Below, one piece after another: positions 38,594 to 50,100 of a DNA stretch of 64,000 nt. The position numbers and the translations under genes are program-made. Numbering within the stretch: position 1 is the stretch's first letter; each line of letters opens with the position of its first letter. This DNA comes from Acidaminococcus fermentans_A (GTDB taxonomy: Bacteria; Bacillota; Negativicutes; Acidaminococcales; Acidaminococcaceae): the NCBI RefSeq assembly GCF_052216985.1, contig NZ_JBQOUY010000001.1, forward strand, positions 62,001 to 126,000, read 5' to 3'. Below the pieces are notes generated by a model. That model saw nothing but the letters and a program-made list of their open reading frames with translations. It made no database searches and was not told the origin of the DNA.

Positions 38594-39523
38594 ATGCCAT
38601 TTGTAACCACTAAAGAAATGTTCAAGAAAGCCTACGAAGGCCATTATGCCGTTGGTGCCTTCAACGTCAACAATATGGAAATCGTACAGGGGATCGTGGA
38701 AGCGGCCCAGGAAGAACAGTCTCCCCTGATCCTGCAGGTTTCTGCCGGTGCCCGGAAGTATGCCAAACACAACTACCTGCTCCACCTGGTGGAAGCAGCC
38801 ATGGAAGATACGGGCCTGCCCATCGCCCTGCATCTGGACCACGGTGCAGATTTCGACATCTGCAAAGCCTGCGTGGACGGCGGATTCACTTCTGTGATGA
38901 TCGACGGTTCCAAATATCCTTTTGAAGAAAATATCGAACTGACCAAACGGGTAGTGGACTATGCCCACAACAAAGGCGTGGTGGTAGAAGCTGAATTGGG
39001 GAAACTGGCCGGTGTGGAAGATGCTGTGAAAGTGAACACCAAAGACGCCACCTACACGGATCCGGACCAGGCCGTGGAATTCGTGGAACGGACCGGAGTG
39101 GATTCCCTGGCTATCGCCATCGGCACCAGCCATGGGGCCTATAAGTTCAAAGGCAAACCGGAACTGGATTTCCCCCGTCTGGAGAAGATCACCAACATGC
39201 TCCCTGGCTTCCCTCTGGTGCTCCATGGGGCTTCCACCGTCATCCCGGAATTCGTAGACGAATGCAACAAGTACGGCGGCAAACTGGCCGGTGCCCAGGG
39301 CTGCCCGGAAGATATGCTGAAAAAAGCCGGCACCTACGGGGTCTGCAAGATCAACATCGATACGGACCTGCGGCTGGCCATGACTGCTTCCATCCGGAAG
39401 TACCTGTACGAGCATCCGGAGGATTTCGATCCCCGTTCCTACCTGGGTAAAGGCCGGGAAGCCATCAAAAAGATGGTAGCCCACAAGATGCGGGATGTAC
39501 TGAATTCCTCCCATCGGCTGTAA
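38594..39523 (+). CDS. fba: class II fructose-bisphosphate aldolase
   Basis: A 309-residue zinc-dependent aldolase that splits fructose 1,6-bisphosphate into two triose phosphates in glycolysis and gluconeogenesis. Visible are FNVNNMEIVQGIVEAAQEEQSP, IALHLDHGADFDICKACVDGGFTSVMIDGSKYPFEENIELTK (zinc His and catalytic Asp), GTSHGAYKF (second zinc His), LVLHGAST (third His) and CKINIDTDLRLAMT for phosphate binding. Related tagatose or ketose-bisphosphate aldolases are hard to exclude, but the single-copy housekeeping context favours Fba. AAGGAGG 7 nt before the ATG. Confidence 0.94.
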   Translation: MPFVTTKEMFKKAYEGHYAVGAFNVNNMEIVQGIVEAAQEEQSPLILQVSAGARKYAKHNYLLHLVEAAMEDTGLPIALHLDHGADFDICKACVDGGFTSVMIDGSKYPFEENIELTKRVVDYAHNKGVVVEAELGKLAGVEDAVKVNTKDATYTDPDQAVEFVERTGVDSLAIAIGTSHGAYKFKGKPELDFPRLEKITNMLPGFPLVLHGASTVIPEFVDECNKYGGKLAGAQGCPEDMLKKAGTYGVCKINIDTDLRLAMTASIRKYLYEHPEDFDPRSYLGKGREAIKKMVAHKMRDVLNSSHRL

Positions 39524-39533
39524 AGAATCATAA

Positions 39534-39569
39534 AAGAAGGTGCTGCACACTACCGTGCCGCGCCTTCTT
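39534..39569. terminator. bidirectional terminator between aldolase and TetR-type gene
   Basis: AAGAAGGTGCTGCAC and GTGCCGCGCCTTCTT form a 15-position stem with one wobble and one mismatch around a 6-nt loop, followed by TTCTTT on the plus strand; preceding A-rich bases serve the minus direction. The hairpin overlaps the stop codon of the convergent regulator gene. Confidence 0.75.
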
Positions 39570-40239
39570 TTCTTTCAATATGACCGTAGAGGAACCTGTC
39601 GATCATCCCTTTTACCGTTTCTTCCATATTATCTACATCCAACACGCCCTGATTGCTCAGCATGAAGATGCTGAAATAGAAATTCTGGGTCATCACAGGC
39701 AAATCATAGATAGGCAGGAGATAGGAATCATCCATAGCTCTCTGGAAGATATCCCGGAGAATGACGATTTCTGAACGGATCAGTTCTGCATACCGGCGTT
39801 TTACGGAGATATCCTTTTCGGAAGGTTTCTTGCCCCAACGGACTTCCAGCCTCCAGTCCCGCTTTTCCTCGTCCCAAATCAGCCGCCACCCAGCCTGTTC
39901 ATTGAGCAGCTCGAACAAGATGACGGCCCAAAGGGTCTCATTCTTGTGGAGAAAACGTAAAAAAGCAAAGATATAGGCCTGGAACTGGTCCCCAAACGCC
40001 TCACAGCTCTCCACTGCCTGCTGCAGGTCTTTCACTAGTTTCCGGTTCTTGGCTTCCACCAGGGTGTAGAACAGATTTTCCTTATTCTTATAATATTTGT
40101 AGACGGTCCCCTTGCCCGTATCCGCAATCTGGATGATCTCATCCAGGGTGGCTTGGGAATAGCCCTTATGGGAGAATACTTTTTCTGCTGCTTTTAGGAT
40201 CCTTTTTTCTTTGGAAAGAGAAGAATTGATTTTCACCAT
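39550..40239 (-). CDS. TetR/AcrR-family transcriptional regulator
   Basis: A 229-residue regulator. Residues 10-55 are the TetR helix-turn-helix (KEKRILKAAEKVFSHKGYSQATLDEIIQIADTGKGTVYKYYKNKENLFYTLVEAK). The C-terminal 170 residues are the helical ligand domain, which is not recognised further. The ATG at 40239 has GGAGG 11 nt upstream; a TTG start 18 nt earlier would overlap that site. Target unknown; no divergent partner gene lies beside it. Confidence 0.92.
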   Translation of the reverse strand: MVKINSSLSKEKRILKAAEKVFSHKGYSQATLDEIIQIADTGKGTVYKYYKNKENLFYTLVEAKNRKLVKDLQQAVESCEAFGDQFQAYIFAFLRFLHKNETLWAVILFELLNEQAGWRLIWDEEKRDWRLEVRWGKKPSEKDISVKRRYAELIRSEIVILRDIFQRAMDDSYLLPIYDLPVMTQNFYFSIFMLSNQGVLDVDNMEETVKGMIDRFLYGHIERKEGAAR

Positions 40240-40406
40240 ACCTGCCTGTTCCTCCAACTTCGTACTGTCTTGTCATTTATTATATCATTTTTTTGCCATA
40301 ATTTACTTCATTTTTCGCAAAATTACTGATTCACGTAAAAAAATCAAGTATATCGTTCAGCAATAGAGTACCATAATTTACAAAAATCAGCAAATCGACA
40401 GTATGC

Positions 40407-40445
40407 AAAAAGAGGCTGCTGCATACGCAACAGCCCCCTTTTTTT
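40407..40445. terminator. bidirectional terminator after rubrerythrin gene (GGCTGTTGC-type hairpin)
   Basis: GGCTGCTGC (40414-40422) pairs with GCAACAGCC (40427-40435) with one mismatch; A-run before and T-run after make it work in both directions. It shares its stem sequence with the hairpins at 41144 and 61027. Confidence 0.8.
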
Positions 40446-40452
40446 GAAGGAA

Positions 40453-41001
40453 TCATTTTGCAAAATACCGAGCCAGCAGTCCGTCGAATACACGGCCGTG
40501 ACGGGCTTCATCCTTGGCCATTTCATGGACCGTATCATGGATGGCATCGTAGCCCAGCTGTTTGGCCAGGGTAGCGATTTCTTTCTTGCCGGCGCAGGCC
40601 CCCTGTTCTGCAGCCGCCCGCATTTCCAAGTTCTTCTTGGTGCTGTCGGTGACCACTTCACCCAGCAGTTCGGCAAACTTGGCCGCATGTTCTGCTTCTT
40701 CGAAAGCGATCCGTTTGTAGGCTTCTGCCACTTCCGGATATCCTTCCCGGTCAGCCACCCGGCTCATAGCCAGGTACATCCCTACTTCGGAGCATTCGCC
40801 GGTGAAGTGCTGACGCAGGCCTTCCAGGACCCGTTCATCCACACCCTTGGCAACGCCTACCACATGTTCATCGGCGTATTCCTTTACGCCTTCCTTCAAT
40901 TCATCGAATTTATCTTTCGGAGCACCGCACTGAGGGCACTTTTCCGGAGCTTCTTCCCCTTCGTACACATAACCGCACACTCTGCAAATGAACTTTTTCA
41001 T
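40453..41001 (-). CDS. reverse rubrerythrin (rubredoxin domain first)
   Basis: A 182-residue non-haem iron protein. An N-terminal rubredoxin-like domain (FICRVCGYVYEGEEAPEKCPQCGAPKDKF, with two CxxC pairs) is followed by a ferritin-like di-iron domain with Glu and ExxH ligands: HFTGECSEVGMYLAMSRVA, RIAFEEAEHAAKFAEL, TKKNLEMRAAAEQGACAGKKEIA and MAKDEARHGRVFDGLL. The order is reversed from classical rubrerythrin, as in the clostridial proteins that reduce hydrogen peroxide and oxygen with NADH. Likely an oxidative-stress defence in an anaerobe. Confidence 0.95.
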   Translation of the reverse strand: MKKFICRVCGYVYEGEEAPEKCPQCGAPKDKFDELKEGVKEYADEHVVGVAKGVDERVLEGLRQHFTGECSEVGMYLAMSRVADREGYPEVAEAYKRIAFEEAEHAAKFAELLGEVVTDSTKKNLEMRAAAEQGACAGKKEIATLAKQLGYDAIHDTVHEMAKDEARHGRVFDGLLARYFAK

Positions 41002-41025
41002 AAGAAAGCCTCCCCTTGTTGACAG

Positions 41026-41123
41026 GCTCTTTCAGAGTATTGTTCTGAAAGAGCTACTTTTTAATAATTTTTATTAAAAACTCTTTACATAGTTTATTAT
41101 AGCAGGTTTTATAGGAAAAGCAA
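41026..41123 (-). promoter_or_regulatory. rubrerythrin promoter and leader hairpin
   Basis: Leftward promoter TTGCTT (41123-41118), 16-nt spacer, TATAAT (41101-41096). In the leader a perfect 11-bp stem, GCTCTTTCAGA (41026-41036) with TCTGAAAGAGC (41044-41054), lies just upstream of the GGGGAGG ribosome site. It may stabilise the message or act as an operator. Confidence 0.65.
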
Positions 41124-41143
41124 GGGGGAAAATGAGAAAAGAA

Positions 41144-41169
41144 GGGGGTGTTGCGCATGCAACAGCCCC
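41144..41169 (-). terminator. terminator after the adhesin gene
   Basis: On the minus strand GGGGCTGTTGC, loop ATGC and GCAACACCCCC pair except for one mismatch, followed by TTCTTTTC. The stem is of the same type as those at 40407 and 61027. Confidence 0.75.
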
Positions 41170-41175
41170 TATCTT

Positions 41176-44100
41176 TTACATCCCCAGTTTCGCCATGATC
41201 AGGGCCAGCTTGGCCTTGGTATCGTCGTTTTCCTTCTTCAGGGCATCCACCTGATTCTGGAGGTCCTTGACCTGGGCATCTTTGGCCTTGTTGTCCTGTT
41301 TCAGGTTCCGGATTTCCCGGGCCATGGCCGCTTTGGTCAGCCCCGTCACAGCGGGATTCCGGTCCAGGGCGATGCTGAACCCGGCATTGATCATGTTCTC
41401 TCCGTTGCCCACGGTGGCACCCATGTTGAACAGGACGTTGTCCGAAGCCCGGTAGAAGGTCCCGAAAGCCAGGGAGTTGGCATTCCGGTAGCTGCCGAAC
41501 CCGGCGGAAAGGCTCCACCGGCCGTCGGTTTCCACAGGATGGAGAGCTGCCAGAGCGGCTGCCCCGGCGCCCACCCGGTTGATCCGGTTGTCCATCCGGT
41601 TCAGATGGTTCCCCAGTTCATTGATGGCCTGTCCGGCAGAACCGGCGATCTTCTCCAGCTGCCCCACGGTGGCTACATCGTCTTTTTCCTTCCCGTCAGC
41701 CACGCCTTGGATCCGATTGCCCCCAGCGTTGATTTCCTCGCTGGAGACTTTCACCTTGCCGGCCTGGAGGCCGTCCTTATCCAGGGTCATCTTGCTGTCC
41801 CCGCTGCCGATGGTCACCTTATTGAAGGAGACATCCTTCTTGGTGGCAATCTTGATGGCACCGTTGTCGTTGGATAGTTCGATATTGTCCCCGCTGGTGA
41901 AGTTCTGGACGTCGCCAGCCTTGACCTTCTTCACGGTTTCCCCGTCGATCTGGCTCTCCCAGCTGCCATTGGCTGCATCCTTCACCTTCTGGTTCAGGTT
42001 GTTCAGGGCATCCACCACATTGTTGTTCTCCTTGTTCCGGATGTCTTCGCTGATTTGGGAAACATCGCCCAGATCCGAAGCCTTGGCCACATTGTCGATG
42101 GTGATATCCTTCACCTGGTCCGGATGCATCTGATCCTGGACATGGAGCTTCACCTGGTTGTCATCGGAAACCTTATAGTCCCCGGTATAGTTCCCCTCCT
42201 TGTCCTTTTCTCCCACCAGCTGGTAGTCCGTCTTGGAAGCCGTCTTATCCAGATTGCTCACCGAATCGGCCACCTGTTTCAGCTGTTCTTCCGTAGCAGC
42301 TCGTCCCTTAGTGGCAAAATCCGAAGCATCGATGGTCCTGTTGGTGAGACCGCTGATGGTACCGTCATTGCCGCTGATGGTTACCTTCTGGTGGCCGCTA
42401 GTACCGTTGCCGATGATCACCGTCCCGCCATTCCCATCGATGACGACGGAATTGTTCCCGGTGGAGCCGCTGCCCACCGTCACTTTTCCATTCTGTCCAT
42501 CGATGAGGATGTTGGGATTGCTCTTGGAATCCTGGCCCAGCTTCAGGGTGTCGCTGAGCTTCACCTGATAGTGGTTGGGATTGTCTGCAGCAGGGGTCAC
42601 CGTGATATTGTCATTGACGCCGCTCACGGTCACCCGTTTGGCTTCCGTTTCAGACTGGGCAACCGCCTGGGCAATGTTCTTCACATCCTGGATGGTAGCA
42701 GCGTTAGTCCCTACTTCATCACTTTCGTAATGGTACTTCTTATCTTCCTCGTTGTAGATACCACCGCTCTTCAGATGGGTGATCTGTTTCCCGTAGTTAT
42801 TGATCCCGTCTTTGGTGATCATGGGACCATCGGTGATGACCACCCCATCCACGGTCTCCGTCTTGCCATCCCGGGTAACCGTCACCTGGCCCACATTCAC
42901 CGGATAGACCCCCTGTGCATCGGGAGTCCCGGCATGGACCGTGGTGAAGCTGGGCGCCTTCTTCATCTGGATGATGAGGGCATCGCTCTTCCCATCCGGT
43001 GTCTTGCCGGCGATGACGTTGAGGTTGGATGCATCGAAATCTCCTGCCTCCCCGGTGCCGGTGCCGATGATCCGGACTTTAGAGCCCAATTCAGCCGTAA
43101 TGCCCTGGCTTTCGTCCGCAGTCTTATCTGCATCGTGGTTCCCTAGGAAAGTGAGAGGATTGTCCCAGACCTGCTTTTCCAAATCGTTCAGCTGGCCTTC
43201 TGTAGCCGCCCGTTTGGGACTGTATCCCACATTCATCGGATCCCAGCTGGTATTGCTGAGGCCATCGATGAAGTTCCCGGTCTGAGACCCTTTTTCTTCA
43301 TTCGTGGCCAAATCCAGCAGCGGAGCCGACTGCCAGCCGATGGTAAGCGGGTTAGCAATGACACTGCCGTCGGACGAATGCTGCCCACCGAACTGTACAT
43401 AGCTGCCGCCGTTGATGGTATTGGCCGTCCCATCCAGGGTGATGGACTGGCCGGCACTGCCTACGGTCACCTTGTCGCTGAGGGCCACATCATAGGCATG
43501 ATGGATGCCGTCCTTATCCAGAGTATCCGTCAGGGTCAGGCTGCCCTCAGGCTGGTTGTGGTTCACTGTCAATGTGGTAGCCACACTGGCTTTGGATTCC
43601 ACTTCCTTCAGCTGCCCGTAAGTAGCCGCATCGCTGTCCTTCACCCCATCAGCCACATCATTGATGGTCTGGTTTCCAGCAGAGATCCCGTCATCGGCGG
43701 TAAACTTCGCCACATATTCCGTACTGCTCTTGGGGTTCAGATAGAGGCCGGTCTTGGTCAGATGGGACGCAATTTCCCGGTTGTTCCCCATGTAGATGTC
43801 GGTCATCCCATCCAGGACTTTAGCAAGCCGGATGCTGAGGCCGCCGTCTTCCGCCACTACCCCGATGTTCTTATCCGTCAGGGCTGTAAGCTGCTGGGTT
43901 TCGGTTTGCCCGCCAGTAATATGGAGGGTCTGGTCCAGCTGGGTCTTCACCACGTTTTGTTCCAGCGTGCTGCCGCTGGCTGCCACATAGTTGTCCCCGG
44001 CGAACCGCAGCCCGTCTTCCAAAATGGCGACTTCATGGGTATTGCCCACATTGCCGTTGTTGTAGGTCAGCCGGGTGGTGGTAGCGTCGGTGCTGGCCAG

Positions 44101-47100
44101 GGAAGCAGTACCCATCTTGGTCATGATATTGGCCTGGGCATTTCCCATCCCTTGCAGATGCAGCTGGCCGATGGAACCAGTCTCTCCATCCATTTTCACG
44201 GCGGTCAGAGAAGCGGCATCGCTGCCTTTCTGACCCACATGGAGCTCGTCCACCTGGACTTTCCGGTCCAGCTGGAGAGTCATCGTCCCATCCTTCACCG
44301 TAGTATGGATATTCTGGGCCCCATCCTGATCTGTGGCACCGGCGATCTTCAGGGTATCCCCCAGATGCACCGTAGCCGATGTGTTGTCCCCAGCCGCGAA
44401 GGTCAGCCCCTTGATATTTCCATCCGTATTGATGATGGATTTGATCTGGCCGTAATTCACCGCATCCAGGTCGGAAGTCCCGGCTTGCACATTGGTGATT
44501 TTATTCTTGCCATTGTCCAGGCCGTTGCTGGTCAGGCTCACAGGCGATTTGCCCTCCGCCTGGGCGTTCAGCGTCAGCTTCAGGTTCTTGGCATCGATCA
44601 CTGCCGTATCGCCGTTGTCGTTGGTGAAGGTGGCACTGGTCAGGCCTGTCAGGTCCTTGGCCAGACGGATTTCCACTTCCCCACCCTGGGTAGAGCCGTC
44701 TTCGTTCAGGACCTTAGGCTTCGTCACCACGCCGATGTTGTTCTTCGTCAGATACGTGTTGGCCGTATCCGATGTAATCTGGGATGCATGTGAATTATCC
44801 ATGCCGCGGAGCGCCACGGTGCCGTTCAGCTTTTCCGTCAGGTTCTTGTCCCCGTTGTCACCGGAGAAGACATAGCCGTCGTCCAAAGTAGCGATCTGGT
44901 GGGCCGTGTTGTAATTATCCCGATAGGCAAGACGCACAGGCTGATTCTTTGTCGTGGTACCAGAATTGTCGGTCTGGTACACTTCCTGCAGGAAAGGTGC
45001 TGCCGCATACGTCTGATCCGGATCGGCGCTGAGAACGGAAATATCCGCCTGGGCCCGAGGATAGGCGTCACTGACATGGGTGGCATCGCCCCGCAGGGTC
45101 AGGATCCCTGTCTGGTTGGCAGCATCGGCTGTCAAGGCCACACTGTCCACACTGGTACTGCTGTGGCTGGGATAGGTACTGCCGATGTGGATGCCCTTCA
45201 CGTACACGTTATCCGCCAGGGAAACCTGCAGACTGCCATCTTTGGCCGTATCACTGCCAGAGGAACTGGTGCTGATATTGGGATCCCCGGAAATCTTCAG
45301 CGTGTTGCCGTGGTTCAGCTTCACCGCAGAACCGGTATCCCCAGCCACATTGATGGTCTGGTTCCGATAAGTGATCACTTCGTTCAGCTGTCTGCCCGTG
45401 ACCGCATCGGTGGAAGTAGAACTGATGGTCCCGTCTGCCAGGTTGGTCAGTTTGACCGGCGAGGCTGAATTGCTGCCCCCCAGGGTCACCTGGGTCTTAG
45501 CATCACTGTCATAGACCACCGCATTGGACCCGCTCACATCGGCTCCCTGGAAGTCGGCGGCTACCGTATAGATGGCATGGCCGTCTTGGGCACTGGTCGT
45601 GTCTTTGCTCACGGTCACGTTCTTTCCGGCCTTCACTTCCGCAGAAGCGGCCGCCTTGGCCTCATCCAGCTGTTTCACGTTCACCGCATCGGTCTCTTCC
45701 GAACCGGCTGCTACCCCACTGATGGCCTTGCCACCGGCGTTGATCCCTTCCTGTCCAATGCTGACGGTGGAATCGGCAAAGCTGATCTTCTTCAGCCCCG
45801 TCAGGGTATCCGCCAGTTGGACCGTCAGGGTATCTTTCCCATCGGAGACCACACCGATGTTCCCGGCCGTCAAACCGGAGCCGGCCGTAGTATTCCCCTG
45901 GATCTTCAGGGTGCTGGTCAGCGGAAGGTCCAGGGTATTCCCCTGATTGGCATCCCCCTGGACGTAGAACCCGTCATCCAGGGTGGCCACAGCGTGATCC
46001 CGCTGGTCCACCCCATCCCGGTACATCAGCCGGGTCTCAGACCGATTTTTGTCGGTCCGATCGGACCCCAGGGCATCCTTCACATAGATGTCTGCAGAGG
46101 TCGAACTGGTCTGCCCGTCCTGGGTCTCTTTGATTCCGGTTAGTTTCAGGTGGCCGGTCAGGGTACTGTCCGTATCGCTGGCAGGCTGGGTGTACAGCCG
46201 GGCAGCCGGATCGGCTACCTTTCCATCGCTGCCGATCTGTCCCAGGTTCAGGGAGCGGCCCACCAGATCCTGCTTCATATATAGGCTGGTGGTCACAGAA
46301 CCGTCACTGTTCCCCACAGTCCGGGCCGTCAGGTTGGCTTTCGAGTAGTCAGCGGCCAGGGCTTCCTCCAGAGTCTGGCTGCCCGTCAGGGCCACATCCG
46401 ATCCCTGGAAAGCAGCCGTCTTACCCAGGGTCAGGGTGGCGGTGGTGCCGTTGTTCCCGGCGAACACGTCCCGAGCATCGCTGAGCAGGGTACGCACATC
46501 CCCGATGTTGGCGGCGTGGTTGTAATTTTCCTGGCCTGCCACCGTATCATCATAGAGATAGGAGGTATCAGAGATTTTCTTCAGGCCGCTGCCCACTTTC
46601 GTCACCTGTTGTCCGCCGGCGCTGATGCCGCTGCGGGTGAAACGGGCCGCCTCCTCTCCCTGCCCTAAGGACAGGCCGGTGGCATCCACTACAGCTGCCT
46701 GTGCATCGCTACCGGTCTTCCCGTTGGTGAAGGACGCACTGGAAAGGTCGGAAAGATCCTTGGCCAGGCTCACCTGGTAATCTGTCTTCTTCCCATCGGT
46801 GCTGGGCGTGCTGGAAACGGTGATATTAGAACCCTGGCTGACAGAAGTCAGGGCTCCGCCGGAAATGTCCCCGTTCTTGATCTTGCTGACCACATCCTGG
46901 AGCTGGCCTTCCGTGGCTGCCCGGGATTCGTGGATTTCATCCGCCTTATACGTTACATTGGAGAGACCGGTGAGGGTATCCTTATCCACCCACTGGGTCT
47001 TATCCTTATCCGCCGGATGGCTTTCCGCGCTGTTCAGGGTCATGCCGCCCACAGAGACAGAGCCGGCCGCCACATTCCCGGTGGTGCTGAAGGAAGCAGC

Positions 47101-50100
47101 AGTCACCTTGCCGGTTTCCCCTTCCAGGGTGATCTGCTGGCCCACAGAAGCTGTCCCATTTGCCCCATCCAGGGCAATCTGTTTGGCAGTCTCCGTCCCC
47201 AGGGTCACCTGGTCCTTCAGTTTCAGCTCATAATTGGTGGAACCGTTGGCGTTCGATGTGGTCTGGAGAGCCAGATCATCGCCGCTGACGGAGACGGTGG
47301 TATGTTTGGCCGCTTCTTTTTGGGCCGCTTCCGCTTTCTGCTGGACCTTGTACACGTCTCCCCCGTTGACTCCATCCGTAGAACCTTCTGCCACGGTGCC
47401 GGAGCCCACATTCTGGAGTTTCCGGCCGCCCAGATCGATCTGATCCGAAGTCAGGGTCAGGGCTTTGGCAGAAGACCCCGCATTGGGCGTCAGCTTCAGC
47501 CCGGTCCCATCCACCGTCAGGGAGGTGGTATCTCCGGTAAAGGCAGCGGAAGTCAGGCCCGTAAGTTTCTTAGCCAGACGCAGGTTCAAGGTATCCGTGC
47601 TGCTGTCGGCCACCACTCCGATGTTCCCACTGGTGAGCAGGGCATCCGCCGTTTGGCCGGTGCCGATTGTCAGACCGCCCTTCAGGTTCAAGGTCTTATT
47701 CAGCAGGATATCCGCTTTGCCACTATCTCCCGCCGCATAGAAGCCGTCGTCCATGGTAGCCAGGGCATAGGTATAGTTCCCTTCATCCTTATAGTAGATC
47801 CGGGTGACCGGATAATCCGGGTTCAGCAGGTCCCCCTTGGCATTATCTCCTTCCGCACCATCTTTCACGAAGAGATCTGCAGAAGTATGGGTAACGGTGG
47901 GATTCACAGCAGCTCCTGTCCGTTTTTCTCCCGCCAGGAACAGATGACCGGTCAGAGCCGTATCATCCTTTGCCTGGGACTGGGCTTGATACAGGGAGGC
48001 AGTCCTGTCGCTTTCCGCCACGTTCCCGTCCGAACCGATGGTCCCCAAAGTCAGGGAACGGCCCACCAGGTCTTTCTTCAGGTACACGGTGGTGGTCACA
48101 TTCCCGTCACTGCCGGTGACCTGGGTGGTCACATTAGCAGAAGAATAGTCGTTAGCCAGTTTATCCGTCAGGGTCTCTGTGGACGAGAGGGCCACATCGG
48201 ACCCTTTGACGGAAATGGTGCCGCCCAGGGCCAGTTTGGCCTGGGTGCTGTTGTTGCCGGCCACGTTGGTGCCGACAGCAGCCTTTTCCTGGACCAGTTT
48301 GTGCACGTCCCCGATGCTGGCCGCATTGTTGTAATCTGCCTGGCCGGTGATCGTGGTGTTGTAGGTGCTGACCGTCCCATCCGTACCGGTGATACCGCTG
48401 CCCAGATTTTTGATCTGCTGGGAACCGGCGCTGATGCCGCTGCGGGTGAACCGGGCCGCCGTGGTATCCGCATCCGTCCCCAAAATCAGTCCATTGGCAT
48501 CCAGGACGCTGGTCTGGGTAACGTTCCCATCGCCATCCTTCTTTTCGAAGGTGGCACTGGCCATATGGGTCAGGGCATCATCCACATTGACCGTATAGGT
48601 GGTCACTTTATTCTCTGTTTTCGAAGACACATGGGTGTTGGTGCCGTCGGTCAGTTCCGTGGTCCCACCGGTCACCGTCCCGGAACTAATCTGATCCACC
48701 AGGCTCTTCAGCTGGCCTTCCGTAGCCGCCCGATTGTCCAGGATATTGTTCTGGTCAAAGGTGGTGTTGTTCAGACCAGTAATGGTGTTGGTCTTGGAGT
48801 CCAGGGAAATATCCTCGACATTGACCCCTCCATTGGCCGTAACCCGGCCACTGGTGGTCAAAGTTCCGGCGGTGATGGCTCCGGTACCGGCATCGAAGGA
48901 GATGGATTTCCCGAAAGAAGATTTCCCCGTATCGCTGCCGTCCAGGACCACCTGGTTATCCCCGGTCCCCAAGGTGACCTTATTGTTCAGTTTCAGGCCG
49001 TAGTCAGCCCCTTGTGTATCGCTTTCAACCGTAGGAGTCAGTACCAGGTTGTTGTCTCCCACGCTGACAGTGGAATGTTTCCTGGCTTCCGCCTGGGCCT
49101 GGTTGGCCACTTCCTGGACCGTGTGGAGCTGGCTGCCGTTCACTGCATCGGTGGAATCAGCCCCAATGGTGCCAGCCGTAAGGCCCGTGACCTTCCGGTT
49201 CCCAAGATTGATGCCCGTGCTGGCGTTGATGACTAAAGAGCTGGCCGCAGCACCGCTCCCCACCGGGGCGATGGTCATCCCGTCCCCTGTAAGGGTGGTG
49301 GCGAACTTCTCTCCCGTTACGGCGACGCTGGTGAGATCTTTCAGCTCCTTGGCCAGGGCAATGGTGAGACCCTGGTTCCCCTCGCTGGTCACACCGATGT
49401 TCCCTGCAGTGAGCTTGCTGGTATCCGCCCCGCCGGTCACGGTCAAGGTGTCGTTCAGCAAAACAGCCGAGGTATTCCCTTTATCCCCTTTGAACTTCAG
49501 CCCGTCTTCCAGGGTAGCCAGTTCATGGGTTCCGCTGCTTTCATCGGCATACATGACCCGGGTCATCTTTTTGCTGTCCGCCGGCTGTAGTTCATCACTG
49601 CCGTCCTGGATGTAGATATCTGCACTGGTCTGGGCCGCGGCCGTCACCGTATCCGCCGGTTTGGTTCCTTTCAGGACCAGATGGCCGGTCTGGGCAGCAT
49701 CAGTGCTGCTGGCTGCCTGGGCTTTCAATACAGCTACGGGATTGGCAATGGCGCCATTTGTATCCTGGGTCCCCAAAGAGAGGGAACGGCCTGCCATATC
49801 CTTTTTCCCATAAATGGTGGTAGTGACCGTCCCGTCAGCAGCTTTCACCGTGGCTGTGGTCAGGTTGGCGGTGGTATAGTCCTCTGCTAGGGTGGTCCCA
49901 GCGGCCAGATCGGCCCCCTGGATCTTGGCCGTCTTCCCCAGGGCCAGGGTTCCCTCGCCCATATTCCCGGCAAAAACGATCCCCGTATCCGTCAGGGTCT
50001 GGTTCTGAGCCTTCAAGTCGCCGATGGTAGCTGCATTGTTGTCAGCTGCATCCGTATAGGTTGTACCAGTCAGTCCGCTGGCTACATGCTTGATCTGCTG

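Noticed and set aside
46930..49236. Long plus-strand open frames opposite the adhesin (768 and 706 codons among others)
   Set aside because: They lie wholly within the repetitive adhesin gene, lack ribosome sites and have compositions typical of antisense frames.
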